Positions 16,648 to 26,100 of a DNA stretch of 64,000 nucleotides are shown in pieces; position 1 is the first letter of the stretch; each line of letters begins with the position of its first letter. The DNA lies in contig LQBI01000033.1 of assembly GCA_002030045.1 (NCBI GenBank), positions 1 to 64,000 of the forward strand, read 5' to 3'. This DNA comes from Candidatus Aegiribacteria sp. MLS_C (GTDB taxonomy: Bacteria > Fermentibacterota > Fermentibacteria > Fermentibacterales > JCC-6). The position numbers and the translations under genes are program-made. Under the pieces are notes generated by a model that ran no database searches, was not told the origin of the DNA, and saw only the letters and a list, made by a program, of their open reading frames with translations.

Positions 16648-17463
16648 ATGTGGATGAAGGAAATCAGGGAGACTCTCAGACAGGCCGCGTTCGTCATGTC
16701 CTTCTTCGTGTTGGTACCCCTTCTTTACATCATGGACACCGAGATCTACGATACCGGCTGGAGCCTGATCGACTACTTGTCCAACGGGATGGATTTCTTC
16801 GTGCTGATCTCGGCACTTTACCTGGCCTACGGCATGTTCAGGTCGGAAGATGATCAGGGGGCACTCGAGTACCTTCTCTCGGTTCCGCTGAGACGAAGCA
16901 GTCTCTTCGCCGCGAAGATGGTCCCCAGGATATCGGTCTGCGCCGTCCTGCTGACAATGGCGAGCGTATTCAATTCGATCTGCGGCACTGGTGGTTCGGT
17001 CCTTCACTCCCTGATCCTGAACTGGGGTGCAGGATACCTGTATCTCCTTCTTCTGATGGTCTTCATCCAGCTGTGCGGTCTTGTTCTCAACATCGTGGGA
17101 GCAAGGAGCTGGTCGACCAGTCTGGTTCTGGCCTTCATGGTCCTGATGGTATGGAAACTCGTTGCCTTCACCTTCGTACTCCAGGATGCCATTGCGAAGG
17201 TCTTCGGCTGGAGGGCATCCTACAACTTCATGCTTACCATCGGAAGGACAGGTCAGACGGTCATTGATTTCGCCGTGTTCTTCCTGCCCGTACTTTACAT
17301 CCTCAAATCGCTGGCCGGGGTCTGGGACATGAAGCCCATCCGATACAGGGAAAACGTGTTCCAGAGGAAGGTAATGCTTCCGCTGGCGGTCTTCATCGTT
17401 CTGCTTGCAGGTTCCGTTTCTTCGTCCCACTGGGACCTCAGCCATCCTCTGCTCATGGGATAG
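16648..17463 (+). CDS. ABC transporter permease
   Basis: The 271-residue protein has about six hydrophobic segments (for example FVMSFFVLVPLLYIMD, YLYLLLLMVFIQLCGLVLNI, TSLVLAFMVLMVWKLVAFTF and MLPLAVFIVLLAGSV). It is the membrane partner of the ATPase at 15237 and the full-length relative of the shortened permease before it. The layout matches ABC-2-type exporters of the YtrA operons; the substrate is unknown. It starts 24 bases after the previous stop, with GGGAG upstream. Confidence 0.85.
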   Translation: MWMKEIRETLRQAAFVMSFFVLVPLLYIMDTEIYDTGWSLIDYLSNGMDFFVLISALYLAYGMFRSEDDQGALEYLLSVPLRRSSLFAAKMVPRISVCAVLLTMASVFNSICGTGGSVLHSLILNWGAGYLYLLLLMVFIQLCGLVLNIVGARSWSTSLVLAFMVLMVWKLVAFTFVLQDAIAKVFGWRASYNFMLTIGRTGQTVIDFAVFFLPVLYILKSLAGVWDMKPIRYRENVFQRKVMLPLAVFIVLLAGSVSSSHWDLSHPLLMG

Positions 17464-17526
17464 GTAGGAACCAGGACTCAAGCCGGCTATATTCCACAAC
17501 GAACCACAGACATTGGAGGATAGCTC

Positions 17527-18003
17527 ATGCCCCAGTACAACCGGCCGCCTGAGATGCAGATCGATACCGACAGGACCTACAGGGCTACGATCGAGACGGG
17601 AAAGGGAGACATAGAGCTGGAACTCTACCCCGAGTACGCACCCGTGACAGTCAACAACTTCGTCTTCCTGGCGAGGGAGGGATTCTACGACGGCGTGACA
17701 TTCCACCGGGTGATATCGGATTTCATGATACAGGGCGGGGACCCGACCGGTACGGGAAGGGGAGGACCAGGCTACCGTTTTCAGGATGAGTTCAAGGGAA
17801 ATCCCCTCACTCACGAGACCGGGGTCATATCGATGGCCAATGCAGGCCCCGACACCAACGGAAGCCAGTTCTTCATCACCCATTCCCCTCAGCCCCACCT
17901 CAACGGCCGTCACACCGTCTTCGGCAAGGTGGTCAACGGTCAGGAAGTGGTGGATTCCATAAGTCAGGGTGACGTGATGGACAGGATCGTAGTGCAGGAC
18001 TGA
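17527..18003 (+). CDS. Cyclophilin-type peptidyl-prolyl cis-trans isomerase
   Basis: The 158-residue protein has the cyclophilin core: [56 protein letters not shown] and [20 protein letters not shown]. The catalytic Arg (FHRV) and the substrate-pocket Phe/Gln/Phe residues (FMIQGG, SQFFIT) are present. No signal peptide is visible, so it acts in the cytoplasm in protein folding. GGAGG sits just before the ATG. It follows the ABC operon by 63 bases and may be a separate unit. Confidence 0.95.
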   Translation: MPQYNRPPEMQIDTDRTYRATIETGKGDIELELYPEYAPVTVNNFVFLAREGFYDGVTFHRVISDFMIQGGDPTGTGRGGPGYRFQDEFKGNPLTHETGVISMANAGPDTNGSQFFITHSPQPHLNGRHTVFGKVVNGQEVVDSISQGDVMDRIVVQD

Positions 18004-18133
18004 CTGACAGGACGGGCCAGGCATGATGTATCTGCAGGCTCGCCCGTATCAATGCTTTACACATGCCTACAATACACGAGTGATACCGAGCATTGGCCGC
18101 TCACGACTACCGGTCCGCCCCCTTGGGTTTTCG

Positions 18134-18313
18134 TAAGTGCCCCTGAGTAACGGTCGGTCATCAATGACCGTACGACCCCCGATGGTCTAAGTGCCCCTGA
18201 GTAACGGTCGGTCATCAATGACTGTACGACACCCGATGGTCTAAGTGACCCTAAGTAACGTACGACCCCCGATGCGACCCCCGATGCGACCCCCGATGGT
18301 CGACCCCCGATGG
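18134..18313 (+). repeat. Compound REP-like array (54-bp units plus 12-bp units)
   Basis: Units starting TAAGTG lie at 18134, 18188 and 18242, exactly 54 bp apart. The first two carry an extra ~18-base palindromic insert (GGTCGGTCATCAATGACC) between AGTAAC and GTACGACC. The third lacks it and gives AAGTGACCCTAAGTAACGTA, close to the reverse complement of the element at 12578. It is followed by four or more copies of CGACCCCCGATG (12 bp, some with an added GT). The 18004-18387 gap otherwise holds only the promoter at 18319; no gene is seen in it. Confidence 0.85.
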
Positions 18314-18318
18314 TGGCC

Positions 18319-18346
18319 TTGTCTTAATCCGGACTTAACCTATACT
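18319..18346 (+). promoter_or_regulatory. Promoter for the Rho-N-like mini-protein gene
   Basis: TTGTCT (18319-18324) and TATACT (18341-18346) are 16 bases apart, directly after the repeat array. Transcription would start near 18353, about 35 bases before the ATG at 18388, with GAAGGGGGG between. Confidence 0.7.
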
Positions 18347-18387
18347 AGGCATGGTCTTTCCTGACACACCGTTGAAGGGGGGTCGGC

Positions 18388-18576
18388 ATGACCAGGAAGA
18401 AGATACTCGAAATGGCCTCTGACCTGGGCATCAGGGGTGCTTCCAGGATGAAGAAGGCGGACATCATCAGGGCGATACAGGAGCACGAGGGTAACTACCC
18501 CTGTTTCGGAACCGCGGTGGACGGCCACTGCGACCAGACCGAGTGCCTGTGGAGGGCCGACTGCCTTCAGACCTGA
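18388..18576 (+). CDS. Small Rho-N/SAP-like domain protein
   Basis: The 62-residue protein has a helical N-terminal half, KILEMASDLGIRGASRMKKA followed by DIIRAIQ, that matches the Rho termination factor N-terminal/SAP-type nucleic-acid-binding helix-extended-loop-helix. The C-terminal half holds four cysteines (PCFGTA, HCDQTECLW, ADCL) that could bind a metal or form a redox centre. Small proteins with this combination occur in several phyla and have no assigned function. It has its own promoter and a good Shine-Dalgarno, and stands alone between a repeat array and a convergent TPR gene. Confidence 0.8.
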   Translation: MTRKKILEMASDLGIRGASRMKKADIIRAIQEHEGNYPCFGTAVDGHCDQTECLWRADCLQT

Positions 18577-18588
18577 GCCCGGACGGTA

Positions 18589-20313
18589 TCAGTCCAGACC
18601 GTAGGCATCCTTAAGCCTGCACGATTCGAATATACCCTGCTGGATGCCGTGGTTGAATGCCTCGTTGTAATCGGCGATGGCTTCCTCTATTCTGCCTGCT
18701 CCCTCGTGGCAGCGGGCCCTGTTGTAGTAGGCGTCACCCCTCCAGTCCTGTCTCCGGTACAGATTGATGGCGCTGGAGAAATCGGCCGCCCCGTTATCCC
18801 AGTCCTCCCTCGCCATGTGGATCCTGCCCCTGCTGTAATAGCCCCTGCCGTCGTTGGGCTGCAGCTCGATGGCCCTGGTATAGCACTCCAGCGCCGTATC
18901 GTTGTCGTTGATGCTGTTGTGAAGGTTGCCCAGGGTGATCCAGGCATCCTTGTACCCCGGGTCCATCTTCAGGGACTCGCGGATGACGGACCTGGCCTCG
19001 TCCAGGTCGCCCCCGGACATGTGCAGGTAGTAACCCAGGTTGTGGAGGCTCTTGGAAGTGTACCTCCAGTCCCTGTCGCCCCTGAACCTGGAGCGTTCCC
19101 CGAAGAGTTCCGCTGCCTTCCTGAACTGCTCCAGGGCGCCTGAAGGGTTGTTCTGCTCCCCCATCTCTATGCCCGAAGAGAAGAAGTCCATGGGATACTC
19201 GTTCCCGTAGGCCGTCCGTCTGTCCTCGGCGGCGCTGCGGTGACCAAGGAAATCCGCTATTCGGAAATCCTCCTTCGCCTGACGGTCGTTCCCGAGGGCC
19301 TTGTTGCAGAGGGCCCTGGAATAGAAGAGGTCGGGTGACAGGCTGTCCTTCTCAATGGCTGGATCCAGAATGTCCAGGCCTTCCCGTGGTCTTCCGTTTA
19401 CCGCGTACAGGTTGCCCAGCCTGGCGGGATAGACGGGATTCTCCGGGTCCAGTTCCATGGCCTTCCTCAGGTCGGCCTCCGACCTGTCGTCCTGTGAGGT
19501 GATGTAGTAGTGCCAGCCTCTCCTGCCGTAGGCGTCCGCCGAGTCAGGGGTCGATTCGATGGCCTTGCCGTAGTGGTGTTCGGCATCCTCGTTCATCTTC
19601 ATCACGCTCAGCTTGTCCGCCAGTTCCAGCCTGGCCAGGAGCTGATCCTCCGGAGTGTCGAAACCCTGTTCCAGAGCCTGCTGCATGAAGTCGACGGCTG
19701 TCTGGGAATCGTTCTGGGCCCAGTGGTCCCTGGAGAGGGCCAGTTTCTCGCCTGCGCTCTCTATGGGCGAACCGTTGCTGACGAGACAGTATGCGGAGTA
19801 GGAATCCCCAAGCTCGGCGGCTTTCCTGTAGTCCGCTTCGGCCAGGTCGTACCTGCCCTGGTTGTACCTGCATATACCCCTCTGCTGGTAGGCCAGCTGA
19901 TTGCCGGGATCCAGCTCAATGGCCCTGGTGAACTCCGCCTCCGCCTCGGTAAGCTTGCCCAGGGCGTTGTTGTAAACGCTCCCCAGCCTGTAGCGGTACT
20001 CGGCCACCTCCGGACCCAGCTCCACCGCCTTCTGAAGGTGTACGCCGGCATCGCCGTTCCTGCCGAGCCAGTACTCGGCCCATCCAAGGTCCGCGTACCC
20101 GGCCGGGTCATCCGGGTCCGCCTCCACGCTCCTCTCGCCGTAGAAGACGGCATCCGTGTACTGGGCCTTCCTGAACATCGCGTCGGATATGATACTGTAA
20201 AGGAGTGACAGGTCTTTCCCGGCGTCACCCGACTCTATTACTTCCAGGGCATTATCGATGGTGTAATCGAGCAACCCCCTGTCCCTGCCCTGAATAACTT
20301 CCTGCATGCCCAT
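18589..20313 (-). CDS. Tetratricopeptide-repeat protein
   Basis: The 574-residue protein is built almost wholly of TPR units (~34 residues each), such as AGYADLGWAEYWLGRNGDAG, AYQQRGICRYNQGRYDLAEA and GYYSRGRIHMAREDWDNGAA. At least twelve can be read across its length. There is no signal peptide or catalytic domain, so it is a cytoplasmic protein-interaction scaffold. It is convergent with the Rho-N-like gene (12-base gap) and divergent from the zinc-ribbon membrane protein gene. No partner can be named. Confidence 0.85.
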   Translation of the reverse strand: MGMQEVIQGRDRGLLDYTIDNALEVIESGDAGKDLSLLYSIISDAMFRKAQYTDAVFYGERSVEADPDDPAGYADLGWAEYWLGRNGDAGVHLQKAVELGPEVAEYRYRLGSVYNNALGKLTEAEAEFTRAIELDPGNQLAYQQRGICRYNQGRYDLAEADYRKAAELGDSYSAYCLVSNGSPIESAGEKLALSRDHWAQNDSQTAVDFMQQALEQGFDTPEDQLLARLELADKLSVMKMNEDAEHHYGKAIESTPDSADAYGRRGWHYYITSQDDRSEADLRKAMELDPENPVYPARLGNLYAVNGRPREGLDILDPAIEKDSLSPDLFYSRALCNKALGNDRQAKEDFRIADFLGHRSAAEDRRTAYGNEYPMDFFSSGIEMGEQNNPSGALEQFRKAAELFGERSRFRGDRDWRYTSKSLHNLGYYLHMSGGDLDEARSVIRESLKMDPGYKDAWITLGNLHNSINDNDTALECYTRAIELQPNDGRGYYSRGRIHMAREDWDNGAADFSSAINLYRRQDWRGDAYYNRARCHEGAGRIEEAIADYNEAFNHGIQQGIFESCRLKDAYGLD

Positions 20314-20516
20314 GCTGTCCCTCCCGTGTGTTTGAATGAATCACCGACAAATTGAGACAGGAGACACTAACTCTTGCCGGAACAGTCGCCAAGTCCCCGG
20401 AGAGGATTGCAGGACGGACCTTTTTCATTATCTTCGAAAACCGGAATCGTTCTGGTGAGGCCGGAGTATGCGGACCCCGGGATCCCAGACCAAAAAAGAA
20501 TACACGGAGGGACGAG

Positions 20517-21635
20517 ATGCCTGAGGAGAACAGCAAAGAACCCGCAGGGACCGGTGGACCCGAGGACACTCCCGGCGGTGAGGGCGGGAATGTAGAGAAG
20601 AAGTCACAGATCGGCGAAGTGAGCTGCAGCAACTGCGGGGCGCCCCTTGAATACATGCCGGGGGAAGCTGTGATAACCTGTTCCTACTGTGGAACGACGA
20701 CTATGCTTGCGGACTTCGACCATATAGTGACGCTGGAGTCCCACTACCTGCTGCCACCGGCAGTGGGAAGGGACGAATCCATCAGCATAGCTTCGGCATG
20801 GCTCAAGAAGGGTTTCCACAGGTCCAACCAGCTGCCCAACAAGGTCCACTGGAAGGATATAGAGGCCCGGGTACTGCCATACTGGGTGGTCAGGTGCACG
20901 GCGAACACACGCTGGAGCGGCCAGCAGAAACGCACCAGGACCGTCGGCCAGGGCAAGGCCCAGAAGACCGAGGAGTACTGGGAACCGGTTCAGGGACACT
21001 TCTCGGAGGACTACACATGGCCGGTCTACGCCAGGGAGGATACCGCCGAGTTCTGGGGCATAAGGAACATTGAACCCGGCAGGCAGGCCGTCTTTCCCGA
21101 CTGGGGGAAGTTCATCCTCCGTTTCGGCGGTTCGAGGAAGGCTCCCAACAGGGACCTCCTGGAGGGCAAGGCGGATTTCTCCATCGAGGAACTCAAGAAG
21201 AGCGGAATGCAGGAGCACATCGTCAACGGACAGATCGTCCAGGAGAGGGCCGAGCAGAACGCCCGCAGCAGGATAATCGAAATGCATCACACTCAGGCGG
21301 AGAGCAGGGCCACCAGGGTGACGGACATAGACACCACCGTGGACGTCCAGGGCGTGGACCTGGTCTACCTGCCTCTCTGGGAACTCACCTACAGCTACGG
21401 TGGGAAGGACTACAGAATCCTGGTGGACGCCAGCCGCCGGGAAGTCCTGTCCGGCGAGGCCCCCGTGGGCAAGTGGGCCAAGGCGACGATCTTCGACATC
21501 GTCTTCCTGCTTCTGGCGGCTCTGTTCATCGCCATAGGAGCAGGTGCTGACGCTGCCTGGGCTTACGTGGTCGGAGGAGTGCTGGGTGCGGGGGCCGTGG
21601 CTTACACCGCCTGGACCGCCACTATGAAGGAGTGA
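20517..21635 (+). CDS. Zinc-ribbon membrane protein of unknown function
   Basis: The 372-residue protein starts with a disordered acidic stretch, then a zinc ribbon (CSNCGAPLEYMPGEAVITCS followed by YCGTT) at residues ~39-62. A beta-rich central region (LPYWVVRC, WEPVQGHFSEDYTWPVYARE, VDLVYLPLWELTYSYGGKDY) and two C-terminal hydrophobic segments follow (IFDIVFLLLAALFIAIGAGA, AWAYVVGGVLGAGAVAYTAW). ATG 20517 is chosen because CGGAGGGA precedes it; the frame is open upstream to 20352. A possible promoter is TTGCAG (20407) with TATCTT (20429). I recognise no function; a membrane-tethered chaperone or trafficking role is conceivable. Confidence 0.75.
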   Translation: MPEENSKEPAGTGGPEDTPGGEGGNVEKKSQIGEVSCSNCGAPLEYMPGEAVITCSYCGTTTMLADFDHIVTLESHYLLPPAVGRDESISIASAWLKKGFHRSNQLPNKVHWKDIEARVLPYWVVRCTANTRWSGQQKRTRTVGQGKAQKTEEYWEPVQGHFSEDYTWPVYAREDTAEFWGIRNIEPGRQAVFPDWGKFILRFGGSRKAPNRDLLEGKADFSIEELKKSGMQEHIVNGQIVQERAEQNARSRIIEMHHTQAESRATRVTDIDTTVDVQGVDLVYLPLWELTYSYGGKDYRILVDASRREVLSGEAPVGKWAKATIFDIVFLLLAALFIAIGAGADAAWAYVVGGVLGAGAVAYTAWTATMKE

Positions 21636-21647
21636 CCGGAGGGACCC

Positions 21648-22052
21648 TCAGCCCTTCAGCAGGTGTGAGACCTCGTCGCTCAGTTCCGAAAGGTCCGGAA
21701 GAGGCTTGAAGAAGAGCCTGCCGGACACACCGGGTATCGATACCAGTTCTTCGGGGACGCTGGCGGCGGGAGAGCCCGTGTAGATAATGTACCTCACCTC
21801 CGGCCATCTGGCGGCGGCTGTCCTGAGGAACTCGACGCCGTCCATGCCGGGCAGTCTCAGGTCGACTATAACCGCGTCCGGAAGGTCCGTCTCCATCATC
21901 CTCAGGGCTTCCTCGGCGGTGTCCACGGAGCGCGTATCGAAACCGCAGTCCTCGAAGTGGTACTTGAGGCTGACCCTGATGGATTCCTCGTCGTCAATGA
22001 TCAGGATGCTCAACTGTACCGCTCCCTCCTCACCGTCCGGGGTCGGCATCAC
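21648..22052 (-). CDS. Stand-alone response regulator receiver protein
   Basis: The 134-residue protein is one receiver domain: SILIIDDEESIRVSLKYHF with acidic pocket residues, phospho-acceptor Asp64 in VIVDLRLPGMDG, a conserved Thr in YIIYTGSP, and a lysine in LFFKPLPD. No output domain follows. Its ATG overlaps the stop of the HD-GYP regulator gene (ATGA), so it belongs to the kinase operon. A role as a phosphate sink or intermediate receiver is inferred. Confidence 0.9.
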   Translation of the reverse strand: MMPTPDGEEGAVQLSILIIDDEESIRVSLKYHFEDCGFDTRSVDTAEEALRMMETDLPDAVIVDLRLPGMDGVEFLRTAAARWPEVRYIIYTGSPAASVPEELVSIPGVSGRLFFKPLPDLSELSDEVSHLLKG

Positions 22053-23128
22053 AGTCTCTCCGGCATTATCTCGATGTCAGTCAGCGTGTCCCTGCTGTGT
22101 TCGGTACTGTATATCCTGCCGTCTATGAAGAGTTCTACCATTCCCGGGGAGAGCTGCGTACCGCTCATGTCCCTGAGGACCGACAGAGCGGTCTCCCTGT
22201 TCATGGCGTCCCTGTAGGGCCTGTCGGAGGTAAGGGCGTCGTAGACGTCGGCCACCGAGAGGATCTCGGATTCAAGGTCCAGGTCCAGGCCGCGGTCCTC
22301 CTCCGGATAACCGTTGCCGTCATGCCATCTGTGATGGTTCCTTATCAGGGGTAGTATGGGCCTGAAGAAATCCACGTTGTGCAGTATCCGTTCGCCTATC
22401 AGCGGGTGCTCCTTGATCAGGTCGTACTCCTCGGCGGTGAGTTTCCCGGGCTTGTTGAGGACCGAGCTGGATATGCCTATCTTGCCTATGTCATGAAGCA
22501 GGCTGCCCAGTCTCAGCACCTGCAGGCTCCTCCTGTCCAGTCCCATCCTCCTGCCCATGGCCACGCTGTACTCGCTGACCCTGAGGGAATGCCCCCGGGT
22601 GTAGGGGTCCTTGGCCTCGATGGTCTGAGTGAGTATCACCACCGTGTTGAAAAGGGCCCTGTCAAGTGCCCTGTTGGTCCTTTCCAGCTCCTCGGTCCTC
22701 TTTCGGACGAGTTCCTCCAGGTGCTGCCTGTACATCTCGTTCTGTTTGATGAGCCGTGATTTCTCCAGGGTCTCCTCGACCCTGTGCAGAAGACCTGCCA
22801 TGTCCATGACCGGTTTGGTGAGGTAATCCCAGGCTCCTTCGCGAAGGGCCCTTATGGCGTCCTCGAGGACATCGGTGCCCGAAACGACTATCAGCGGAAC
22901 GCTGCTGTCCACCGAACTCACGTGCCTGATGACCTCATGACCGTTCATTCCGGGCATCCTGAGGTCCACAAGGACACAGTGCGGGGATTCCGACTCGAAC
23001 AGCTCCACGCCCCTCCTGCCGTTCTCAGCCAGGATGACCGTGTAACCGTTGTCCTCCAGATACATCTGGAAGCTAGTCCTTACGGCCTCCTCGTCGTCTA
23101 TCACAAGCACCTTCGTGATGTCAGGCAT
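22049..23128 (-). CDS. Response regulator with HD-GYP phosphodiesterase domain
   Basis: The 359-residue protein has a receiver domain (residues ~1-122; KVLVIDDEEAVRTSF, Asp55 in CVLVDLRMPGMNG, KPV near residue 105). A helical linker (~130-165) leads to an HD-GYP domain: RGHSLRVSEYSVAMG, LLHDIGKIGISS, IKEHPLIGERIL, HHRWHDGNGYPEE and ALTSDRPYR. HD-GYP proteins hydrolyse cyclic di-GMP, and the HD and GYP residues are intact. It overlaps the kinase gene by eight bases and the stand-alone receiver gene by four. The output of this operon is therefore probably second-messenger breakdown rather than direct transcription control. Confidence 0.93.
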   Translation of the reverse strand: MPDITKVLVIDDEEAVRTSFQMYLEDNGYTVILAENGRRGVELFESESPHCVLVDLRMPGMNGHEVIRHVSSVDSSVPLIVVSGTDVLEDAIRALREGAWDYLTKPVMDMAGLLHRVEETLEKSRLIKQNEMYRQHLEELVRKRTEELERTNRALDRALFNTVVILTQTIEAKDPYTRGHSLRVSEYSVAMGRRMGLDRRSLQVLRLGSLLHDIGKIGISSSVLNKPGKLTAEEYDLIKEHPLIGERILHNVDFFRPILPLIRNHHRWHDGNGYPEEDRGLDLDLESEILSVADVYDALTSDRPYRDAMNRETALSVLRDMSGTQLSPGMVELFIDGRIYSTEHSRDTLTDIEIMPERL

Positions 23129-26100
23129 GGTCGTCTTCCTGTTCGATGGGAAGCCTCACCGTGAACCTGGCGAACCTGCCCGGGGCCGAGTCCACCTCAA
23201 GCTCCCCGTGATGGTCCTCCACCACGATGAAGTAGGAGACGGACAGGCCCAGGCCGGTACCTATCCCCACGTCCTTCGTCGTGAAGAAGGGTTCGAATAT
23301 CCGTGTACGGAGCCCCTCGGGTATTCCGGGACCGTTGTCCTCTATCTCCGTTGCCACATACGGGTCTTCCCTGTATATCCTGATGACGAACCTCGACCTC
23401 TCCGGCCTGCCGGTCCTGAAACGGGACTCGTGCATGGCCTCGGTGCCGTTCCTGAGTATGTTGAGGAATACCTGCTGTATCTTGCTCCGTTCGCACAGGA
23501 CCGAGGGGACGTCGGTTCCGTACTCCCTCTCTATCTCCACATGCTTGAAGTCGTAGTTCTTCCTGAGGTCGTAGTCGTTCTCCGCCAGGCCGATGGTGCT
23601 GTCCATCAGTTCCCTGAGGTCGGTGGGAGCGGGTTTGGCCTCGCTCTTCCTGGCGAAACTGAGCATGTTCTGTACGATGGTGGCCGCGCGGATACCGGAA
23701 TCGTGTATGAGCCTCAGCTGCCGGATGATGTTCCGCCTGTCGAGGAACTCCCTTACAGCCTCCATGGTGGTGCCAACCTCCGAGGCGACCTTCCGGTTGT
23801 CCGGCAGGTCGCTGAGAAGGCGCCTCAGAATGACCTCCGCGTTCTGCATCATGCCGGCGAGAGGGTTGTTTATCTCGTGGGCCATGCCCGCCGCCAGTCC
23901 GGCAACCGAAAGCATCTTCTCGGACTGTATCATCATCTCTTCCAGGTGGACCTTCTCCGTGACGTCGTCCAGCCTCAGGACCGCACCCTCCACGTCGTCT
24001 GCGACGAGAGGGTAGATCGTGAGGTCCTCGTAGCGGGTCCTCTCGGCATCCGAGGTGTTCTGCTTGGTACTGTACTTGACCTTCCTGGAGCCGATGCTCT
24101 CCCTGATGAGCGGCGCATACCTGCCCAGCCAGGGCACGGCTTCCGCCAGGTCCCGTCCGAAGGCTTTCTCGTTGCTCAGCCCGGTCCGGCGTTCCGCGCC
24201 GGAGTTCCAGAGAGTTATGCTGCCCTTGCTGCTCACCCCTATCATGACGCTGGGCATGGAATCTATGATGTTGGCCATGTAGTTTCGCAGACGATTCAGC
24301 TCCGTCTCGGTCTTCTTCCTGTCCGTGATGTCCATCAGCTCGGCCAGGGTCCGGGGGTTCCCCTCTGAGTCCCGGAAGTGGTCCACGTACACGATGGCGT
24401 GCCTGAGTTCCCCGTCCTTCCTCCTGATGACCAGCTCGTAGCTCTCCTCCGATTCCAGTCCCTCCCTGAAGCGACGGTACCTCTCGGCCACCTTTTCCCT
24501 GCTGCTGTCGTCCAGGAACTCCCTGATGTCCCTCCCGATGATCTTCTTCAGGGGGAAACCGGTTATTCTGGAAAGCTGCTCGTTGGAGTAGACCACCCTG
24601 TAGTTGTCGTCAACGAGGAAGATCCCCGCGGGCGCGTTCTCCACCACGGACCTGAAGAGCCTCTCGCTCTCCACCAGGTCCGCTTCCGCCTTCTTGCGTT
24701 CGGTGATATCGAATCCAAAACCGATTATCTCCGAGATGCTTTTGTTCTCGTCCAGCCTGTTGATGGAGTTCCAGGCGATGGTCCTCTTCTCGCCGGTCCT
24801 GGTTGTCAGCGTCATCTCATGGTCCCGGACGTCCGTGCCGTCGCTGAACTTCTCGAACAGCCTCTTGACCTGTTCCTGTTCCCCGCCGGGGTAGAAGACC
24901 TTCCACCAGTTCCTTCCGACTATCTCGGAGCTGCTGTAGCCAGTGACCTTCTCACCGGCGGGATTGATGAACCTGGTCATGCCCTCGGGGGATATTCCGC
25001 AGACAACGGCGGGTGTGCCCCTGATGATGCTGGACGAGTAGTCCCGCTCCTCCCGCAGCGCCTGCTCCGTCTCCTTGAGTTCGGTAATGTCCACGAAGAC
25101 CCCGTTGAAGACGGTTTTGCCCGGAAGGACGGTGGGTACGGACATGCCCCTGAGCCATACGAGTTCGCCGCCTGGCTTGATGAACCGCGTTGTGTGCTCC
25201 CACCGTTCCTTCATCATGACGGCCCTGTCCACGGAGGCCTGGAATTCCCCGACGGCCTCGGGGTGGACCCTCTCGACGAACCTGCGGTAGAAGCCCTCCG
25301 CCTCCGGCGATATACCGAGGATATCCGAGGCCTTGCCGCTCACGAAATTTAGACCGTAGTTCTCCCCATCGTCGGCGAAGAACTGGAACAACACCCCGGG
25401 TACGCTGTTTGCCAGGTCCCTTATCTGCTGCTCGCTCTTCTGCAGGGCCTCCTCCATGCACTTCTGCTCTGTGATGTCCCTCACCGTGGCCTGCAGGAAG
25501 GTACCGTCCTGCGTCTCGACCCTGGCCAGCAGGACCGTGGCGGGGAATTCCTCCCCGTTCATCCTCCTGTGGGTCCAGTGGAAGAAGTTCGAGCCCTGGT
25601 CCATTGCCTTTTCTATCATCTCCAGGGCCTTCTCCCTGGAGAGTCTGCCGTCGGGCTGGGAATCCGGTGACAGTCTCCAGGGTTCCATGGATACGAACTC
25701 CGCCTCGGAGGAGACCCCGAAGAGTTCCTGTATGGCGGGGTTCCCGGATGTGAACTTCCATGAAGGCGGTTCCAGGGTCATGATGGCATCCCTGGAGGAA
25801 TCGAAGAGGGTCCGGTACCTCTGCTCGGACTTCACTAGCTGCTCCTCGGAATTCAGCTTCCGCATGGCGTATGCAAGGTCCGTGCCCACTTCCTGCAGTA
25901 GGTCGCACTCCTCGTCCTCGATGGAGGCGCCGCTGGTCAGAGCCACGAAGAGGACCCCCGATATCTCCTGTCCGCTTCCTATGGGGGCTACGATGGTGGG
26001 GTGGAAGTCATCGCCGTGGCTTCCCAGGTAACGGCATCCTCCGCAGTCCGAACGCTCCTTCATCACATGGTACCGTCCGGTCTCCAGGACGCCTGAAATG

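Noticed and set aside
16642-18024. 460-residue minus-strand ORF
   Set aside because: It lies opposite the ABC permease and cyclophilin genes, which have clear family motifs; its own sequence shows none.
18134-18313. CRISPR array
   Set aside because: Units are contiguous with no unique spacers, the palindrome differs between units, and no cas genes are present.
23049-24368. 439-residue plus-strand ORF opposite the histidine kinase
   Set aside because: It is a shadow of the conserved HisKA/HATPase region and shows no family motif.
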